A stretch of 64,000 nt of DNA from Cunninghamia lanceolata (Eukaryota; Streptophyta; Pinopsida; Cupressales; Cupressaceae), in contig BSBN01000213.1 in assembly GCA_027924645.1 (NCBI GenBank), positions 34,102,501 through 34,166,500 of the forward strand, read 5' to 3'. Both the position numbers and the translations under genes were made by a program. Positions within the stretch are counted from its first letter, which is position 1, and every line of letters begins with the position of its first letter. The notes under the pieces are model-generated. The model saw nothing but the letters and a program-made list of their open reading frames with translations, searched no databases and was not told the DNA's origin. Shown in pieces: positions 11,641 to 23,892 of the stretch.

Positions 11641-12346
11641 ACAATGCATCATCCATAGAGAAAATCTGGTGGAGCTTGGGTGCACTCTACCTCATATTGA
11701 AATATGGTAGAGAAAATACAAATTGTTACACCATCATCGCACAACAATATCAAAACATAAAATAATATATTAATGTCATTGGGATAATGTTACAATACAA
11801 TACAATGGATTTTTAAAGCCTTATTTTCCTGTATATAACTTCTTATTGGAAATAACTTCCCAAAACTAACATTGTTTTATTTATATAAACTATAAACTAA
11901 CAATTACAAATGTAAACCTTATTATTCTAACACCTCGTTCTATCCGAAGTCTGAATTTGTGTAATGTTTAAGGTATTGCTATATTGTTTTATCTTCATGT
12001 TTATTGTCCTTGCATGATTTTGAGGGTTTTAGATTCAACCACTTGAGATGTGTCAAGATGCCTTTTTCCAAGACTTATAATTATCCTTAGTCAGATTGAA
12101 CACATAAGGATGAGTAGAAAAACCCATGTTACCTCCTTAAATTATTAAATTAGAGATCAAAAATAGATTTACACTGATAAATGAAGCCCATCAATGAAAA
12201 TAGAACTTCTCCATGAGCCAAAATATCTAGGATATCAAACAAAATGCATGAAACTGAAAAACTAAATAAAAGATACCTATGGTTGAATATGGAAAAAATA
12301 CATAGATGGCTATGTAGAGCTTGCTGATACCTTTCCAACGCATGTT
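11641..12346. other. Unassigned AT-rich stretch
   Basis: I see no gene, repeat family or element boundary here. It ends at the TSD (cattt, 12347-12351) of copia-1. The pre-insertion sequence resumes at 23508. Confidence 0.4.
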
Positions 12347-12351
12347 CATTT

Positions 12352-13887
12352 TGTTGAAATGCACCAGACAACTGAGAGGGGGGGATGAATCAGTTGTTTT
12401 TCAAAACTTTAACCACTTATGAACATTAACACATCAAACACTTGTTTACTGTTGTTTAGATCATTCATGAAAGCATGAAACAAGAAACTTTAACACAACA
12501 AGATAATCAACACATGAGACACTAGCTTTTTTACATGGAAAACCCTATAAGGGAAAAACCACAGTGGGTGTTAGCCCACAAAGATAAATATGTTATAGCA
12601 ATACCGAAAAATAGAGGCTCACTGCCTTAGGGCTCACTACCCAAAATATTCACTGCAAATGTTAGGGCTCGCTGCCAAGATTAGCTCACTGCCAAGTGGT
12701 GGCTCACTACCAATGATTGGTGAACTGATTTGATAGAATCTACTCCATGCCTGAGTTAAATTCCATTAAAGCACAATATAACTCCTCTGCTCTGCTCTTC
12801 TTACAACTTTTTTACTTATCTTCACATTTTTGCTCCTAGACATATTTTTCACAACTTCATTACATGTTTTTATACAACTCATCAACCTTGGAATGAACAT
12901 CAAGGATGACATTACATTCATCAACTGTTGGAAGAATCTCCAAGGTCAGCATTTCAAACATACATAGAAATAGGTCTGAACCTAATACAAAATTAGCCAA
13001 GGGAAAGATGTAAAGATGTATGTGGATCATGCTATGCCTTAGCTAGGACTCAGATAGAATCTTCCATACACCAACATGCTTCTACAAACTTCAATGCATC
13101 TTCATGATTAGTGAAAACAACCAGGTCGGCTAAAACTGGTGTTCACATTAAAACTTCCAAGAACAATCTTCATCCATGATCCAAATTTCTCTTCATAGAC
13201 CAATCCAAAGGTAGGAACATGATCAAGAGACATCCACAAACACATTGTAATCATCAAGAACAACTGCACAAGCTCTAACCACTCTGTCAAGAAGATTCTT
13301 CAAATCGAAGCACATAAACAACACTACCAACTACTGTCATAAAGAAAAGATCACTTGTGGACCACCAAATCATGAACCATTGGAGTTGAAGGCAAATAAC
13401 ATCACTACAAACTTGATTCCAGAACCACAGACTGAAATACTTAAATGCGGAGGAATGCGGAGCATAATACATTCTCCCTGTCACCACCAAATATATAGAA
13501 AAAGTAGTTTTCACTCTGGTGAACATAACTCACTCAAATCTTCATACCAGAGGCTCAAACTTGAAACATAGCATCTTTAGACATGCATCTAAATAACTTC
13601 CAATCCGCAGACAAGGATATTCATTCTACAAGAAATGCGGAGCAATCTAGTGGACTATTTTGTTGTAATCAAAGATACTCTTCTATACACTATTTCCACC
13701 GGAGAAGCAAATTTTTGCAAAAGCACTTGGAAACTCAATCTCAGGATCACTTGCTTATTATCTCCAACATTACATAGGCAAGTACAAAGCATCTAACAAG
13801 CATGAAAATAAGAGCATAGTTGACACCAATGACAACACTGATATGTTGACATCAATGACAACACCGGTTAGGTACATACTTGCAACA
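12352..13887 (-). mobile_element. 3' LTR of copia-1 (1536 bp)
   Basis: On the - strand it starts TGTTGCAAG and ends ..TTTCAACA, with a C-rich run (about seven C) some 30 bases before the end. It matches 18321-19685 plus 23394-23502. It contains the 'acatggaaaaccctataaggg' region and repeated 'ggctcactgcc' phrases also seen in the LTRs of copia-2. ORFs inside are chance. Confidence 0.9.
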
Positions 13888-13899
13888 ATCTCCCTCTTT
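13888..13899 (-). other. Polypurine tract of copia-1
   Basis: On the - strand AAAGAGGGAGAT precedes the LTR start TGTTGC. The matching tract in copia-3 is AAAGGGGGAGAT at 45563-45574. Confidence 0.75.
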
Positions 13900-14229
13900 A
13901 TCATTGATGGCAACATATGATGTGAAAAGCTATAAAGACCATCGAGACAAGATTCTCCCCCTTTCTCTTTATACATTTGCATTCTTTCTTCCCCTAAGTT
14001 TTTCACATGATTTCTCTCCCCCTTTGACATCAATGGCAAAGGGCACATACTTGCACTCTGATACTCTGATCAAACTGAGACTTCTCTGATATCAATACTT
14101 ATTGCTTATTGTCAGAAATCTAGCTACTCCCCTTGAGAGGCAGCTCTCAAAACATCAACCCAGATCAATGAATGAATCTCTAGGCACCACTGGATTGATA
14201 CATTCCTATGCATCTTAGTTTAGAGCAGG

Positions 14230-14850
14230 AGGGGTAATAACCCCTAACTTTTTTTTGAGATACTCAAAAGTATCCTTAGGCAGAGGTTTAGTGAAAATAT
14301 CTGCAATCTAATTATTTGTAGACACATATTGCATCTTAACTTCATTTTCTATCACCTTCTCTCTCAAAAAGTGATACCTTATAGATATATGCTTTGTTCT
14401 TGAGTGCATCACTAGATTCTTTGAAATGTTTATGGCACTTGTATTGTTGCAAAAGATTGCAATTGGATCTTCATACACAACTCTTATGTCCTTCAATGTC
14501 TGCTTCATCCATAACACTTGAGTGCAACAACATGTTGCTGCAATATACTCTGCTTCTGCAGTGGATAAGGAAATTGAATCTTTCTTCTTGCTCAACCATG
14601 AAACTAATCTATTGCCCAAAAAGAAAGCACCTCCACTTGTACTTTTCCTGTCATCAACATCTCCAGCCCAATCTACATCTGTATAAGCACTAAAAGTGAA
14701 ATCATTATCTTTTGGATACCATAAACCATGATCTGGTGTGCCTTTTAAATACCTCAAGATTCTCTTACTGCCATCACATGTGACTCTCTTGGATCTGCTT
14801 GAAATCGTTCCACAAGACAAACTGCATGCATTGTGTCAAGTCTGATTTGT
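14230..14850 (-). pseudogene. Copia-1 RNase H
   Basis: RNase H removes the RNA strand of the RNA:DNA hybrid during reverse transcription. The frame at 14308-14820 shows GSKRILRYLKGTPDHGLWYP, then DVDWAGDVDDRKSTSGGAFF, LVSWLSKKKDSISLSTAEAE, YIAA and SRTKHISIRYHFLREKV, the usual copia RNase H order. The TAG after STNN at 14308 replaces an expected Gln codon, and the last ~25 residues (TKPLPKDTFEYL, GVITPP) continue in frame to about 14230. Upstream, the joint to RT (LTQIRL.TMHAV) is out of frame. Related copies lie at 31598-32240 (copia-2) and 44480-45235 (copia-3). Confidence 0.88.
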
Positions 14851-14851
14851 G

Positions 14852-15740
14852 TTAGATAAGTAATCCTCCAATCATAGATCTATACCTTTTCTGATCAACC
14901 TTAGGTGATTCATTAGTTTTACTCAACTTGCAGCCAGTCACCATGGGAGTACATACTGGTTTAAAGTCCTCCATCCTAAATTTCTTCAACAACTCTTTCA
15001 CATACTTAGACTGAGAAATGAAGATTCCTTTATCTGATTGAGTAATTTGCAGACCTAGAAAGAAATTCATTTCACCAAACATAGACATCTCAAACTCTTT
15101 TTGCATTTCCCCGGTAAATTTCATGCACATGCCTTCATTGCCTCCAAAGATAATGTCATCAACAAAGACTACAACAATCAAGATTTGATTATCATTGATT
15201 TTGAAATAGAGATTATTGTCTGCAGTGCCTTTACTAAACCCTAATTGCAACAAATACTTGTCTAGTCTTGCATACCAGGCTTTGGGGGCTTGCTTCAATC
15301 CATACAAGGCCTTCTTCAATCTACACACCTATCACCTTGTTTTGATAATTGAAACCCTTCCGGTTGCTCAATGTAGACCTCTTCTTCCAACTCACCATTC
15401 AAGAATGCAAACTTAACATCCATCTGATACACCTTAAAATCTTTGAATGCTACAAATGCCAAAAACATTCTAATTTCTTCAATTCTTTCCATAGGAGGAT
15501 AGGTCTCCTCAAAATTTATCTCTTCAACATGAGAGTATCCTTTGCATACCAATCTTGCTTTGTTTCTTACTACTTCTCCATTCTCATTCATCTTGTTTCT
15601 GAAAACCCATTCGGTGCCAATCACATTCTTATCAGTAGGTCTAGGAACCAGTTACCAAGTTTGATTCTTTTCTATCTACATCAACTCCTCTTCCATAGCT
15701 TTACCCAATTTTCATCATTGCAAGCTTAATTCGTAATTTT
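14852..15740 (-). pseudogene. Copia-1 reverse transcriptase
   Basis: Two frames together cover the RT domain (RVT_2 type). 15316-15624 carries [56 protein letters not shown] and IEQPEGF. A frameshift near 15320 leads into 14852-15328 with [20 protein letters not shown], the catalytic box FVDDIIFGG and [20 protein letters not shown]. The normal copia box is Y/F-V-D-D, so the catalytic Asp pair is kept. The upstream part (WELV.RP) is damaged by stops around 15640-15730. The enzyme would copy element RNA into cDNA; broken as read. Confidence 0.9.
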
Positions 15741-15773
15741 AGGTTCAACTTTTGAAAACAAACAATAATTCAC

Positions 15774-16900
15774 CTATTCTTTTGTAGCTCTTTTCCTTGT
15801 CAATACCCCTTTGCTTTTGTCCCCTATAAGCTGATCTTCAGAATGATTAATTCTTACATACCTGGGAGTCTTAGCAGCACTTTCTGGAACTTTTTCTTCT
15901 TCATCTTGACTGTATTCTTGTTCAACTTTTTCTTCATTTTTTATAGCAGCAAGTTCATCTGATTCATAGCCACTCAGATCTGATATTTTTTCCTTGCCTT
16001 CATCCACCTTCACATTAGCACTCTCAACAATTTTTTTTAGTCTCTTATTGTAGCACCGGTAGGCCTTACTCTTGTTAGAGTATCCAAGGAAAATTCCTTC
16101 ATCACACCTAACATCAAACTTGTCTAGTTCTTCTTCTCTTTTGATGTAACATTTGCTACCAAAAACTTTGAAATATTTTATTGTAGGAGCTCTTCCATAC
16201 CACAATTCACAAGGAGTTTTAGCACTGTTACCTTTTACTTGAATTCTGTTTAGGATGTACACAACAGTATGTATGGCTTCTCTCCAGTACACTTCTAGTA
16301 GGTCAGCTTCCTTCAACATAGTCCTAGCAGCCTCTTGAACTGTCCTGTTCTTTCTTTCAACAACTCCATTTTGCTAAGGAGTTCTAGGTGCAGACAATTG
16401 TTTCTTTATCCCTTGTTCTTCATAGAAAATATTGAATTCATTTGATGTGAACTCACCTTCTCTATTAGACCTCAAGCATTTGATCCTCAACTCTAACTCA
16501 TTCTCAACCATTGCCTTGAAGGCTTTGAACTTGTCTAGGGCTTCTAATTTATCTTTTAGAAAAGTGACCCAAATCATCCTAGAGTAATCATCAATAAGCA
16601 ACATAAAATACATGTCTCCTTGCAGACTTCTTGTTCTTGTGGGACCACATAGATCAGTGTGTACCAACTCCAACAAACTAGCAGATAATTTTTTTTTTCT
16701 TTTAAAACTTGTCCTTGTTTGTTTTCCAAATTGACACTCCTTGCAAATGGTATTGGCAGGCTTCACAAGTTTAGGCAAATCTCTTACAGCCTGTGCAAAG
16801 CTTATCTTCACCAAATTGTCAAAATTGTTATGACACATCCTTCTATGCCACAACTAATTCTCATCAATCTAGGCCAACAAACAGTATTCATTAGTTCCTT
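15774..16900 (-). pseudogene. Copia-1 GAG-pre-integrase and integrase
   Basis: LWHRRMCHNNFDNL near 16850 is the zinc-binding GAG-pre-integrase motif, followed by CKECQFGK. The core follows: HTDLCGPTRTRSLQGDMYFM, LLIDDYSRMIWVTFLK (first catalytic Asp in the LVHTDLCGP segment), CLRSNREGEFTSNEF (second Asp replaced, as the usual family form is NRGGEF or DNGGEF) and QNGVVERKNRTVQEAARTM with the catalytic Glu. A TAG before QNG (near 16376) again stands where Gln is expected. 15774-16319 gives the C-terminal part (VFGSKCYIKREEELDKFD, GIFLGYSNKSKAYRCYNKR) and an acidic linker to RT. The frame is shared between the two pieces. Confidence 0.88.
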
Positions 16901-17014
16901 TCAAATGATAAACATTACCTTTAGTCTTCTTACTAGTAGCAATCACTATTCTAGAGATTTCCATGATCTTGCATCCATTGTCCTTGAATCTTAGATCATA
17001 ACCTTTTCACACAT

Positions 17015-17755
17015 CTAACCAACACTCAAGAGATTGTGCTTTAAACCCTTCACATACAGAACATCATCATTATTGTGCTTCCCATCAAAAGAAATGGATC
17101 CTCTTCCACAAATCTTACCAGCTATATCATCTCCAAACCTAACCAGTCCACCATCATACTTTTCCAAACTTACAAACTTACTTTTGTCACTAGTCATGTG
17201 ATGTGAGCATCCACTATCAATAACCCATTTATCCTTATCTTTTTCAACTTGAACAACCAAAGCACTTTCTTCCACTAGTTTTTCTTCCTTCACAAAACTA
17301 GAAGGATTAGTAGACACAGGTTCTTCTTTAATTGCAATAAACAAGCATTCATTTGCACTAGTACTAGCATCATCAGATTCATCATCAAGATCTCTAACAT
17401 AGTAGCACTTCTTTGGAACTCTATGTCTATTTTCAAATCTTATTATATTCCTTTCAATTCTTTTAGGACACCTAGAAGCATAATGACCAATCTTACCACA
17501 TGTAAAACATTTGGAAGGTAATTTGCCTTTAAACTTACTGGAACCTCTTTGCAGACTATCAATGAAGTTGGCTTCAATTTCATCAAGGTCATCAATAGGC
17601 TCCACCTTGTACTTCTTAGATTTGGAAATCCTCTCTGAAGAGTTGGCTTTGAAAGCAGTTTCAATTTTTGGTAGGGCATCACCAAATTCTCTCATTTGAA
17701 AGGTGGTAAGCTTTCCAAGAAACTGATCTTTAGTAACCCCTTTCATAGTCATCAC
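17015..17755 (-). pseudogene. Copia-1 Gag C-terminus (zinc knuckle) and aspartic protease
   Basis: The frame of 246 codons carries the nucleocapsid zinc knuckle CFTCGKIGHYASRC (about residues 82-95), an acidic linker, and the protease active site WVIDSGCSHHMTSD (D-S-G, about residues 178-191), followed by the copia pattern GRGSISFDGKHNNDDVLYV and GLKHNLLSVG at the end. Gag packages the RNA and the protease cuts the polyprotein. It is joined to the upstream gag piece by a frameshift near 17770. The catalytic DSG is intact here, unlike in copia-3. Confidence 0.9.
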
Positions 17756-17779
17756 TTCCTCAATTGTAGCTACCTTGTG

Positions 17780-18263
17780 ATTTAGGCAAGGACCTAAGAA
17801 TTTTCATCACAACTTCCTTCTCATCAATAGTTCCTCCCATACTTTTGATTCCATTGACAATTTCATCAACTTTTTACATGAAGGCCGTTATGTTTTCATC
17901 TTTGCTTATCTTTAAACCTTCATATTTTGCTTTCAGACACTGCAGTTTGGCGCTCTTTACAAATTCATCCCCTTCATACAGATTTTTTAGCTTTTCCCAG
18001 ACTTCATTAGAAAAATCTAGATCCATGACCTTTACTAACTCAATGTTAGATAAGGCACTTAACAGAGCATCTCTAGCTTTTATAGTTAACTCATATTCCA
18101 TGACTTCATCTTTAGTTGTTAAACCATTATGAGGCATGGTATACTTTGTCTCTATCACTTTCCACACTCTATAACCAAGACAAAGAAGATGGATTTTCAT
18201 TCGTACCTTCCACAATGCATAATTCATCCCATCAAACTGTGGAGCTTCCTTCTTATAAGACAT
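17780..18263 (-). pseudogene. Copia-1 Gag N-terminal part
   Basis: Starts at ATG 18263, about 45 bases downstream of the PBS, with MSYKKEAPQFDGMNYALWK, the usual copia Gag start (FDG-NY-WK). It continues with RDALLSALSNIEL, EVWEKLKNLYEGDE and LQCLKAKYEGLK. A TAA after ITAFM (17874) stops the frame. The continuing frame reads KVDEIVNGIKSMGG and ILRSLP before a one-base frameshift. A parallel gene in copia-3 starts at 32658. Confidence 0.88.
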
Positions 18264-18307
18264 CTTAGATTGACCTCAATCTGTTAGGCTTACTTTCGAG
18301 GAACTGG

Positions 18308-18320
18308 ATTTGATACCAAT
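18308..18320 (-). other. Copia-1 primer binding site
   Basis: On the - strand ATTGGTATCAAAT directly follows the 5' LTR end (..TTTCAACA). TGGTATCAGAGC is the usual complement of the initiator Met tRNA 3' end, so this copy has decayed in its last positions. Confidence 0.7.
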
Positions 18321-19685
18321 TGTTGAAATGCACTAGATAACTAAGAGGGGGGGTGAATAGGTTGTCTCCAAAACTTTAACCACTTATGAGCATTAACACG
18401 TCAAACACACCATTGTTTAGATCAATTATGAAAGCATGAAACAAGAAACTTCAACACAACAAGATAATCAACACATGAGACACTAGATTTTTTACATGGA
18501 AAACCCTATAAGGGAAAAACCACAGTGGGTGTTAGCCCACAAAGATAAATATGTTATAGAAATACCAAAAAATAGAGGCTCATTGCCCAAAATGCTCACT
18601 GCCAAGTGGTGGCTCACTACCAATGATTGGTGAAATGTTTTGATAGCATCTACTCCATGCTTCAGTTTAGTTCCATTGAAGCACATTATAATTCCTCTAC
18701 TCTGCTCTTTTTACAACCTTTTTACTTATCTTCACATTTTCACTCCTGGACATATTTTTGCAACTTCATTACATGTTTTTATACAACTCATCAACCTTGG
18801 AATGAACATCAAGTTCGGCATTACATTCATCAATCATTGGAACAATCTCTAAGGTCGGCATTTCAAACATACATAGAAATAGGTTTGAACCTAATACAAA
18901 ATTAGCTAAGGGAAAGATGTAAAGATGTATGTGGATCACGCTATGCCTTAGCTGGGACTCAAACACAATCTTCCATGCACCAACATGCTTCTACAAACTT
19001 CAATGCATCTATTTGATTAGTGAAAATAACCAAGTCATCTAAGACTAGTGTTCACATTAAGACTTCCAAGAACAGTCTTCATCCACAATCCAAATTTCTC
19101 TTCACAGACCAATCCAAAGGTAGGAATATGATCATGAGACATCAACAAGCACATTTTAATCATTAGGAACAACTACACAAGCTCTAACCACTCTGTCAAG
19201 AAGAGTCTTCAAACCAGAGCAAATAAACAACACTGCCAGCTACTGTCATAAAGCAAAGATCGCTTGCGGACCACTAAATCATGAACCATTGGAGTTGAAG
19301 GTACAAAACATCACTACAAACTTGATTCAGAACTGCAGAATGAAATACTTAAAAGTGGAGGAATGCAGAGCATAATACATTCTCCCTGTCACCATTAAAT
19401 ATACAAAAAAAGTAGTTTTCACTCTATTGAACATAGCTCACTCAAATCTTCATACCAGAGGTTCAAAATTGAAACATAGCATCTTCATACATGCATCTAA
19501 ATAACTTCCAATCTGCAAACAAGGATATTTATTCTACAAGAAATGTAGAGCAATCTATTGGATTGTTCTATTGTAATCAAAGATACTCTTCTATACACTA
19601 TTTCCACCAGAGAAGCAAATTTTCTCAAAAGCACTTGGAAACTCAATATTAGGATCACTTACTCATTATCTCCAACATTACATAG

Positions 19686-22600
19686 TGTAAGGACCCGCTT
19701 GATCCAAACTTGAATTTTTAAAAATTTTACTTTATTAACAAGTTCTTATGAGATATATCAAGACTTTCATTGAGTACTCAGGAAAAACTTCGGCCAAAAT
19801 GGCCATATGTTCAAAATGGAACATTCTTAAGCCAACTCGGGCTCTTCTATCCTTTGGGCAAATAGGTTCATATGGAACTAGGTCAAACGGACCTTATCGC
19901 TACCTGATTCAAGTAGAACAAACAGTGGCCAAAAGGCCTAGTGGGTCAAACGGACCAATACTCTATCCAATCCGGGATACATAAACATAATAGGCTAACG
20001 GGCTAAAGAGGATAGGAATCATTATGCTCTAGCCAGAGACTTCTAACTCCCTCGAGACCAATATAGGTTCATGAGTCACTTCCTAGGGACCACAGTCTGC
20101 CCAGACACTGTACTGAGGATGTCAACCAGGGAACACATAATATCAACTTGTACTCACCTCAGTTTACGGCAAAGCTGGGTACAAGTAATCCACCCCGAGG
20201 ATTCTTCTGAGTACTAGGAGAGTTCTTAAGTTACCTAAATAACCTTTAAACTAGGGATCAAGATTATGAAGTTGATTATAAGGAGTATACTATATCTGAG
20301 GGACCTGAGTATTGGGGGCATCCTTCCCCATCCAGACTGCCTACATACCATGTATCCACGAGATCAAGGCCCTCTACAGATGCGATCTACATGATGAATG
20401 TGAACATGTAGTTCTGTCTTGCACTATGTTTAATGTAGTTGTGAGTGGGTACACAGCTCTTCGCTGATTGCCACCCACTCGAGTGATACAGTGGACGAAA
20501 TCCTTAAGGAACTATTTTGCAAACACATCTCCTGAGAGTGTTTGGCGTTTAAGTTTTCAAGTGTGAATAATTTACCTGACACGCATATTTCCCCGATGAG
20601 GCCTTCCCGTTGATCGTCCTACAACAATTTTTTTTATAGTCTCACTTTTTTCTTTTTCTTTTAGTTAATCTTTTTAGTGAGGTATTCGAGGAGATTTTCC
20701 CTTCCTACGGATTTAACTTAGACATGTTCGTTATTACTCCCCGATGATTTAGAGGGACAGTGCCCAGACATCATTGTTGCAGCTATGTTAGGCGCGAGGT
20801 ACTTGGTTCAACGTGACGGCATTACCCGTAAACATGACACAGAGGTACTGTAAATACCGAACACTGTGAATGTTTGAGTTTGGACGTTTATTTATAAGGT
20901 TTACCTATCTAATGACAAAGGAAAAACTTGCATAATAACAGTTAATAAAGAGAAATACTACCTTAATTCTCAATGTAGATAAAAGATGCTTTATCATAAT
21001 GAATAGAACTAGAAAATAAACTAAAAAGATACTTATATTATCTCATAAATAGAAAAGCCCTTTAATCTAGGTCAATTAAAATAATCTTGGATAACTAGTT
21101 CATATACAATTTCAACAATTCAATTTTTCTTTTATCACAATTTCAAGCATTTGTACCCAGTCATTCTTAAACCAATAATACTCATGTTCGATCATTTAGA
21201 AATTCACATAATCTAAGATTTGATATGATATTGAATTCACCATATACTTGATTCAATCACTTTTGATGAGACTCATAATATAAAAGATATGCATATCTAT
21301 CTGCCATAACCTATGTACGTGATAATGCATATATACAATTTATCAATTGAGATACACTTTCTTTACCTTGCCAAGGTTTAAGTGTGAGATCTAACATGAT
21401 ACCTAATCTTAATCGTAGTAAGAAAAAACAATTAGAATATTAAGGTGGACCAAGAAGCTTAGGTTGAATATTAATAGTAACATAATACTCCACCACCATC
21501 GTCAAGGTAACAACTCCTCAATTATGTAAAAATTCCATCATATAAATCCCTATCTCTCTGTCATATATAAGTATAATCTCATGTTAATAGATGTATTCGT
21601 TATGGATTTGTCTTGTATAGTTGTCTCTCAAAATTATTTGTATATATAAGCTGCCCTTGTATCTCTTATTCAACTTATTTTATTATTAATATTATATTAT
21701 AATTGTCATAATCTATATCATACCCTTTCAATATAATGTATTATAAACTAGTCTTCTATTATTTTTCCTTTATCATTATTCATTTATTTATCTTTTATTA
21801 ATCACAATAATTTACACATTCTTTTATTTACTTTCATTTATTTCGCATACTTGTTATTCACTATCATATTCTCATATTATCCATCAATTTAATACACTAT
21901 ACCATTACATATAACAAAATTTTTTATTCAATTCATTCACTAATATTAATTTATATTAACTTTATACTTTATTTACTTTATTGCTATCATTATCAATTTA
22001 TTTGTTTGATCATATAATATTTTTAACTTCATAATTCTTTTTAACATCTTACTTACTTCTTTATATCATCCTATACACTTTTACCCCTTCTTCACTCTTC
22101 ACCATTCCTTTACTCTTCTTTTATTTTTGTAAATTAGGAAAACAAAATGAAGTGAAAACACAAACTAAATGCATAAAAACACAAAGTTATACCTCACATG
22201 AAGATGATATACACTTTTACCCCTTCTTCACTCTTCACCATTCCTTTACTCTTCTTTTATTTTTGTAAATTAGGAAAATAAAATGAAGTGAAAACATAAA
22301 CTAAATACATAAAAACACAAAGTTATACCTCACATGAAGATGATATACACTTTTACCCCTTCTTCACTCTTCACCATTCCTTTACTTTTCTCACATGAAG
22401 ATGATATACACTTTTACCCCTTCTTCACTCTTCACCATTCCTTTACTCTTCTCACATGAAGACCCAATCTCATCAAGGGAGGAGGAAGCTTGCATCCAAG
22501 AGCTCCTAGATTAGATAACCCTATTTGATTCAAATGTGGATTGCTCTTGCTTCAAGAAGAAGTTGTTATTTTCTCCTTTTTTAATGGCATAGAGGTCTCA

Positions 22601-23388
22601 TTTATAGATTTTTGAAAAAGAGATGGAGGGTGAGGATTAAAAGATGAGATCAAGGGCTCTCATTATTTGTAAATTTTAAATTCACAGTGGAGGACAAAAA
22701 TGAATTAAAGATTCATTTTTGGGAAGTGGAGGATAAATTGAATTTTTAATTCAATTTAGTGGAGGATAAAAAAGGAATTAAAGATTCATTTTTGGGAAGT
22801 GGAGGATAAATTGAATTTTTAATTCAATTTAGTGGAGGACAAAAATAAATTAAAGATTCATTTTTGGATAGTCGATATGACAAGTTGAATTTTTAATTCA
22901 ACTCATGGGGAAGTGGAGGTTATTAGCTAATTAAATATTAAAAATATTTAATTACATGTGCAACATGGTGAGGTGGAAAAGTTGAGGTGGAAGGATGAGG
23001 TGGATTTTGTCACTATCCTAAGTGGGATAAAAAAAATAATCCCACTCATGAAGGACCACACCACTTAGGATTTAAAAAATAACCCCACTCATGAGCTCCT
23101 CCACTAAAGTCTTCCTTACCCATACCTCCAAATTCGTCACTTAACTTCACTGTGAAGTTAAGGTGACCATACGGAGGTTACCCAAGGGTTACCCAAGTCA
23201 AAAGTGACCTAAGACCCATGGGGTATAACCCATGGTCAATTTAAACTTAGTTAGGACACCCAGGGTCAAGTTAAGACACAAGAAAAGGGTCTCAAAATTT
23301 AAAATTCAAAAATAAGATAAAAATTCAAAAAAAACAATTCTTACAACACATATCGTAATTCAAATTTTAAAAACATTGAGTTGTGACA
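19686..23388. mobile_element. Solo-LTR-like insertion (3703 bp), TSD catag
   Basis: Starts TGTAAGGACCC, ends GTTGTGACA (TG..CA), and is flanked by the 5-bp repeat catag (19681-19685, 23389-23393). It has no PBS, PPT or long ORF, and I found no second copy of its ends inside, so a solo LTR is the simplest reading. AT-rich; it includes tandem repeats (22060-22460) and several 'ttgaatttttaattcaa' palindromes (22739-22900). Orientation is not determined. Confidence 0.75.
22060..22460. repeat. Tandem repeats inside the 3.7-kb insertion
   Basis: A block starting 'tacacttttaccccttcttc' occurs at about 22073, 22210, 22346 and 22408. The first two periods are about 137 bases and carry 'aaaatgaagtgaaaacacaaac'-type sequence. 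The last is shortened to about 62 bases. Confidence 0.85.
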
Positions 23389-23574
23389 CATAGGAAAGTA
23401 CAAAGCATCTAACAACATCAAAACAAGAGCACAGTTGACACTAATGACAACACTGATATGTTGACATCAATGACAACACCGGTTAGGCACATACTTGCAA
23501 CACATTTGCCAATTTTTGACTCTGTATGCCCAAGTTATGGCCTCAAAAAAAAACTTCCCTATTAGGGCCTACCC

Positions 23575-23740
23575 ATGAGCATGACATGGAAATCAAGGCA
23601 ACACAAAAATTAAGGTGACACAAAAATCAAGATGGCATGAAAATCAAGGCAGACTCAAAAAAGGCACGAAAATTAAGGTGACTCAAAAATTGAGATCAGC
23701 TCAAAAAAATATTGGCATGGAAATCGAGGCAGCTGTATAG
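23575..23740. repeat. Degenerate minisatellite, unit about 18-20 bp
   Basis: About eight copies of a unit like 'ggcatgaaaatcaaggca' or 'gactcaaaaattaaggtg' in a row. No gene. It lies in the host sequence of copia-1 immediately right of its TSD. Confidence 0.7.
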
Positions 23741-23892
23741 TCATATAGATCCATATGATTGTATGGATTTTTGACTGCACAAAAGTTCAAATCTCTAGAG
23801 AAATACCCAAAAAAGTTTGTGTCCAATTTCAATGTTTGGACAAGCAATTTTAAGGTTTTGACACCTCCTGAGACAAACCATGAGGTCCATTT

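Larger units (their letters stand above)
12352..23502 (-). mobile_element. Copia-1: complete but decayed Ty1/copia element
   Basis: Both LTRs, PBS, gag, protease, integrase, RT, RNase H and PPT are present in the copia order, read right to left. The 5-bp TSD cattt flanks it (12347-12351, 23503-23507). Without the 3.7-kb insertion in its 5' LTR and that insertion's 5-bp TSD it is about 7.44 kb. Stops and frameshifts break every gene. Copia-2 and copia-3 in this window are close relatives. Confidence 0.95.
18321..23502 (-). mobile_element. 5' LTR of copia-1, split by a 3.7-kb insertion
   Basis: 18321-19685 and 23394-23502 together match the 3' LTR (about 1474 bp against 1536). The break is at 'acatag', where the 3' LTR has 'acataggcaagtac' without interruption. 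Confidence 0.9.

Noticed and set aside
19748..19984. 78-codon ORF at the start of the 3.7-kb insertion
   Set aside because: No motif, and it sits just inside an LTR-like end. Length is not beyond chance for this base composition.
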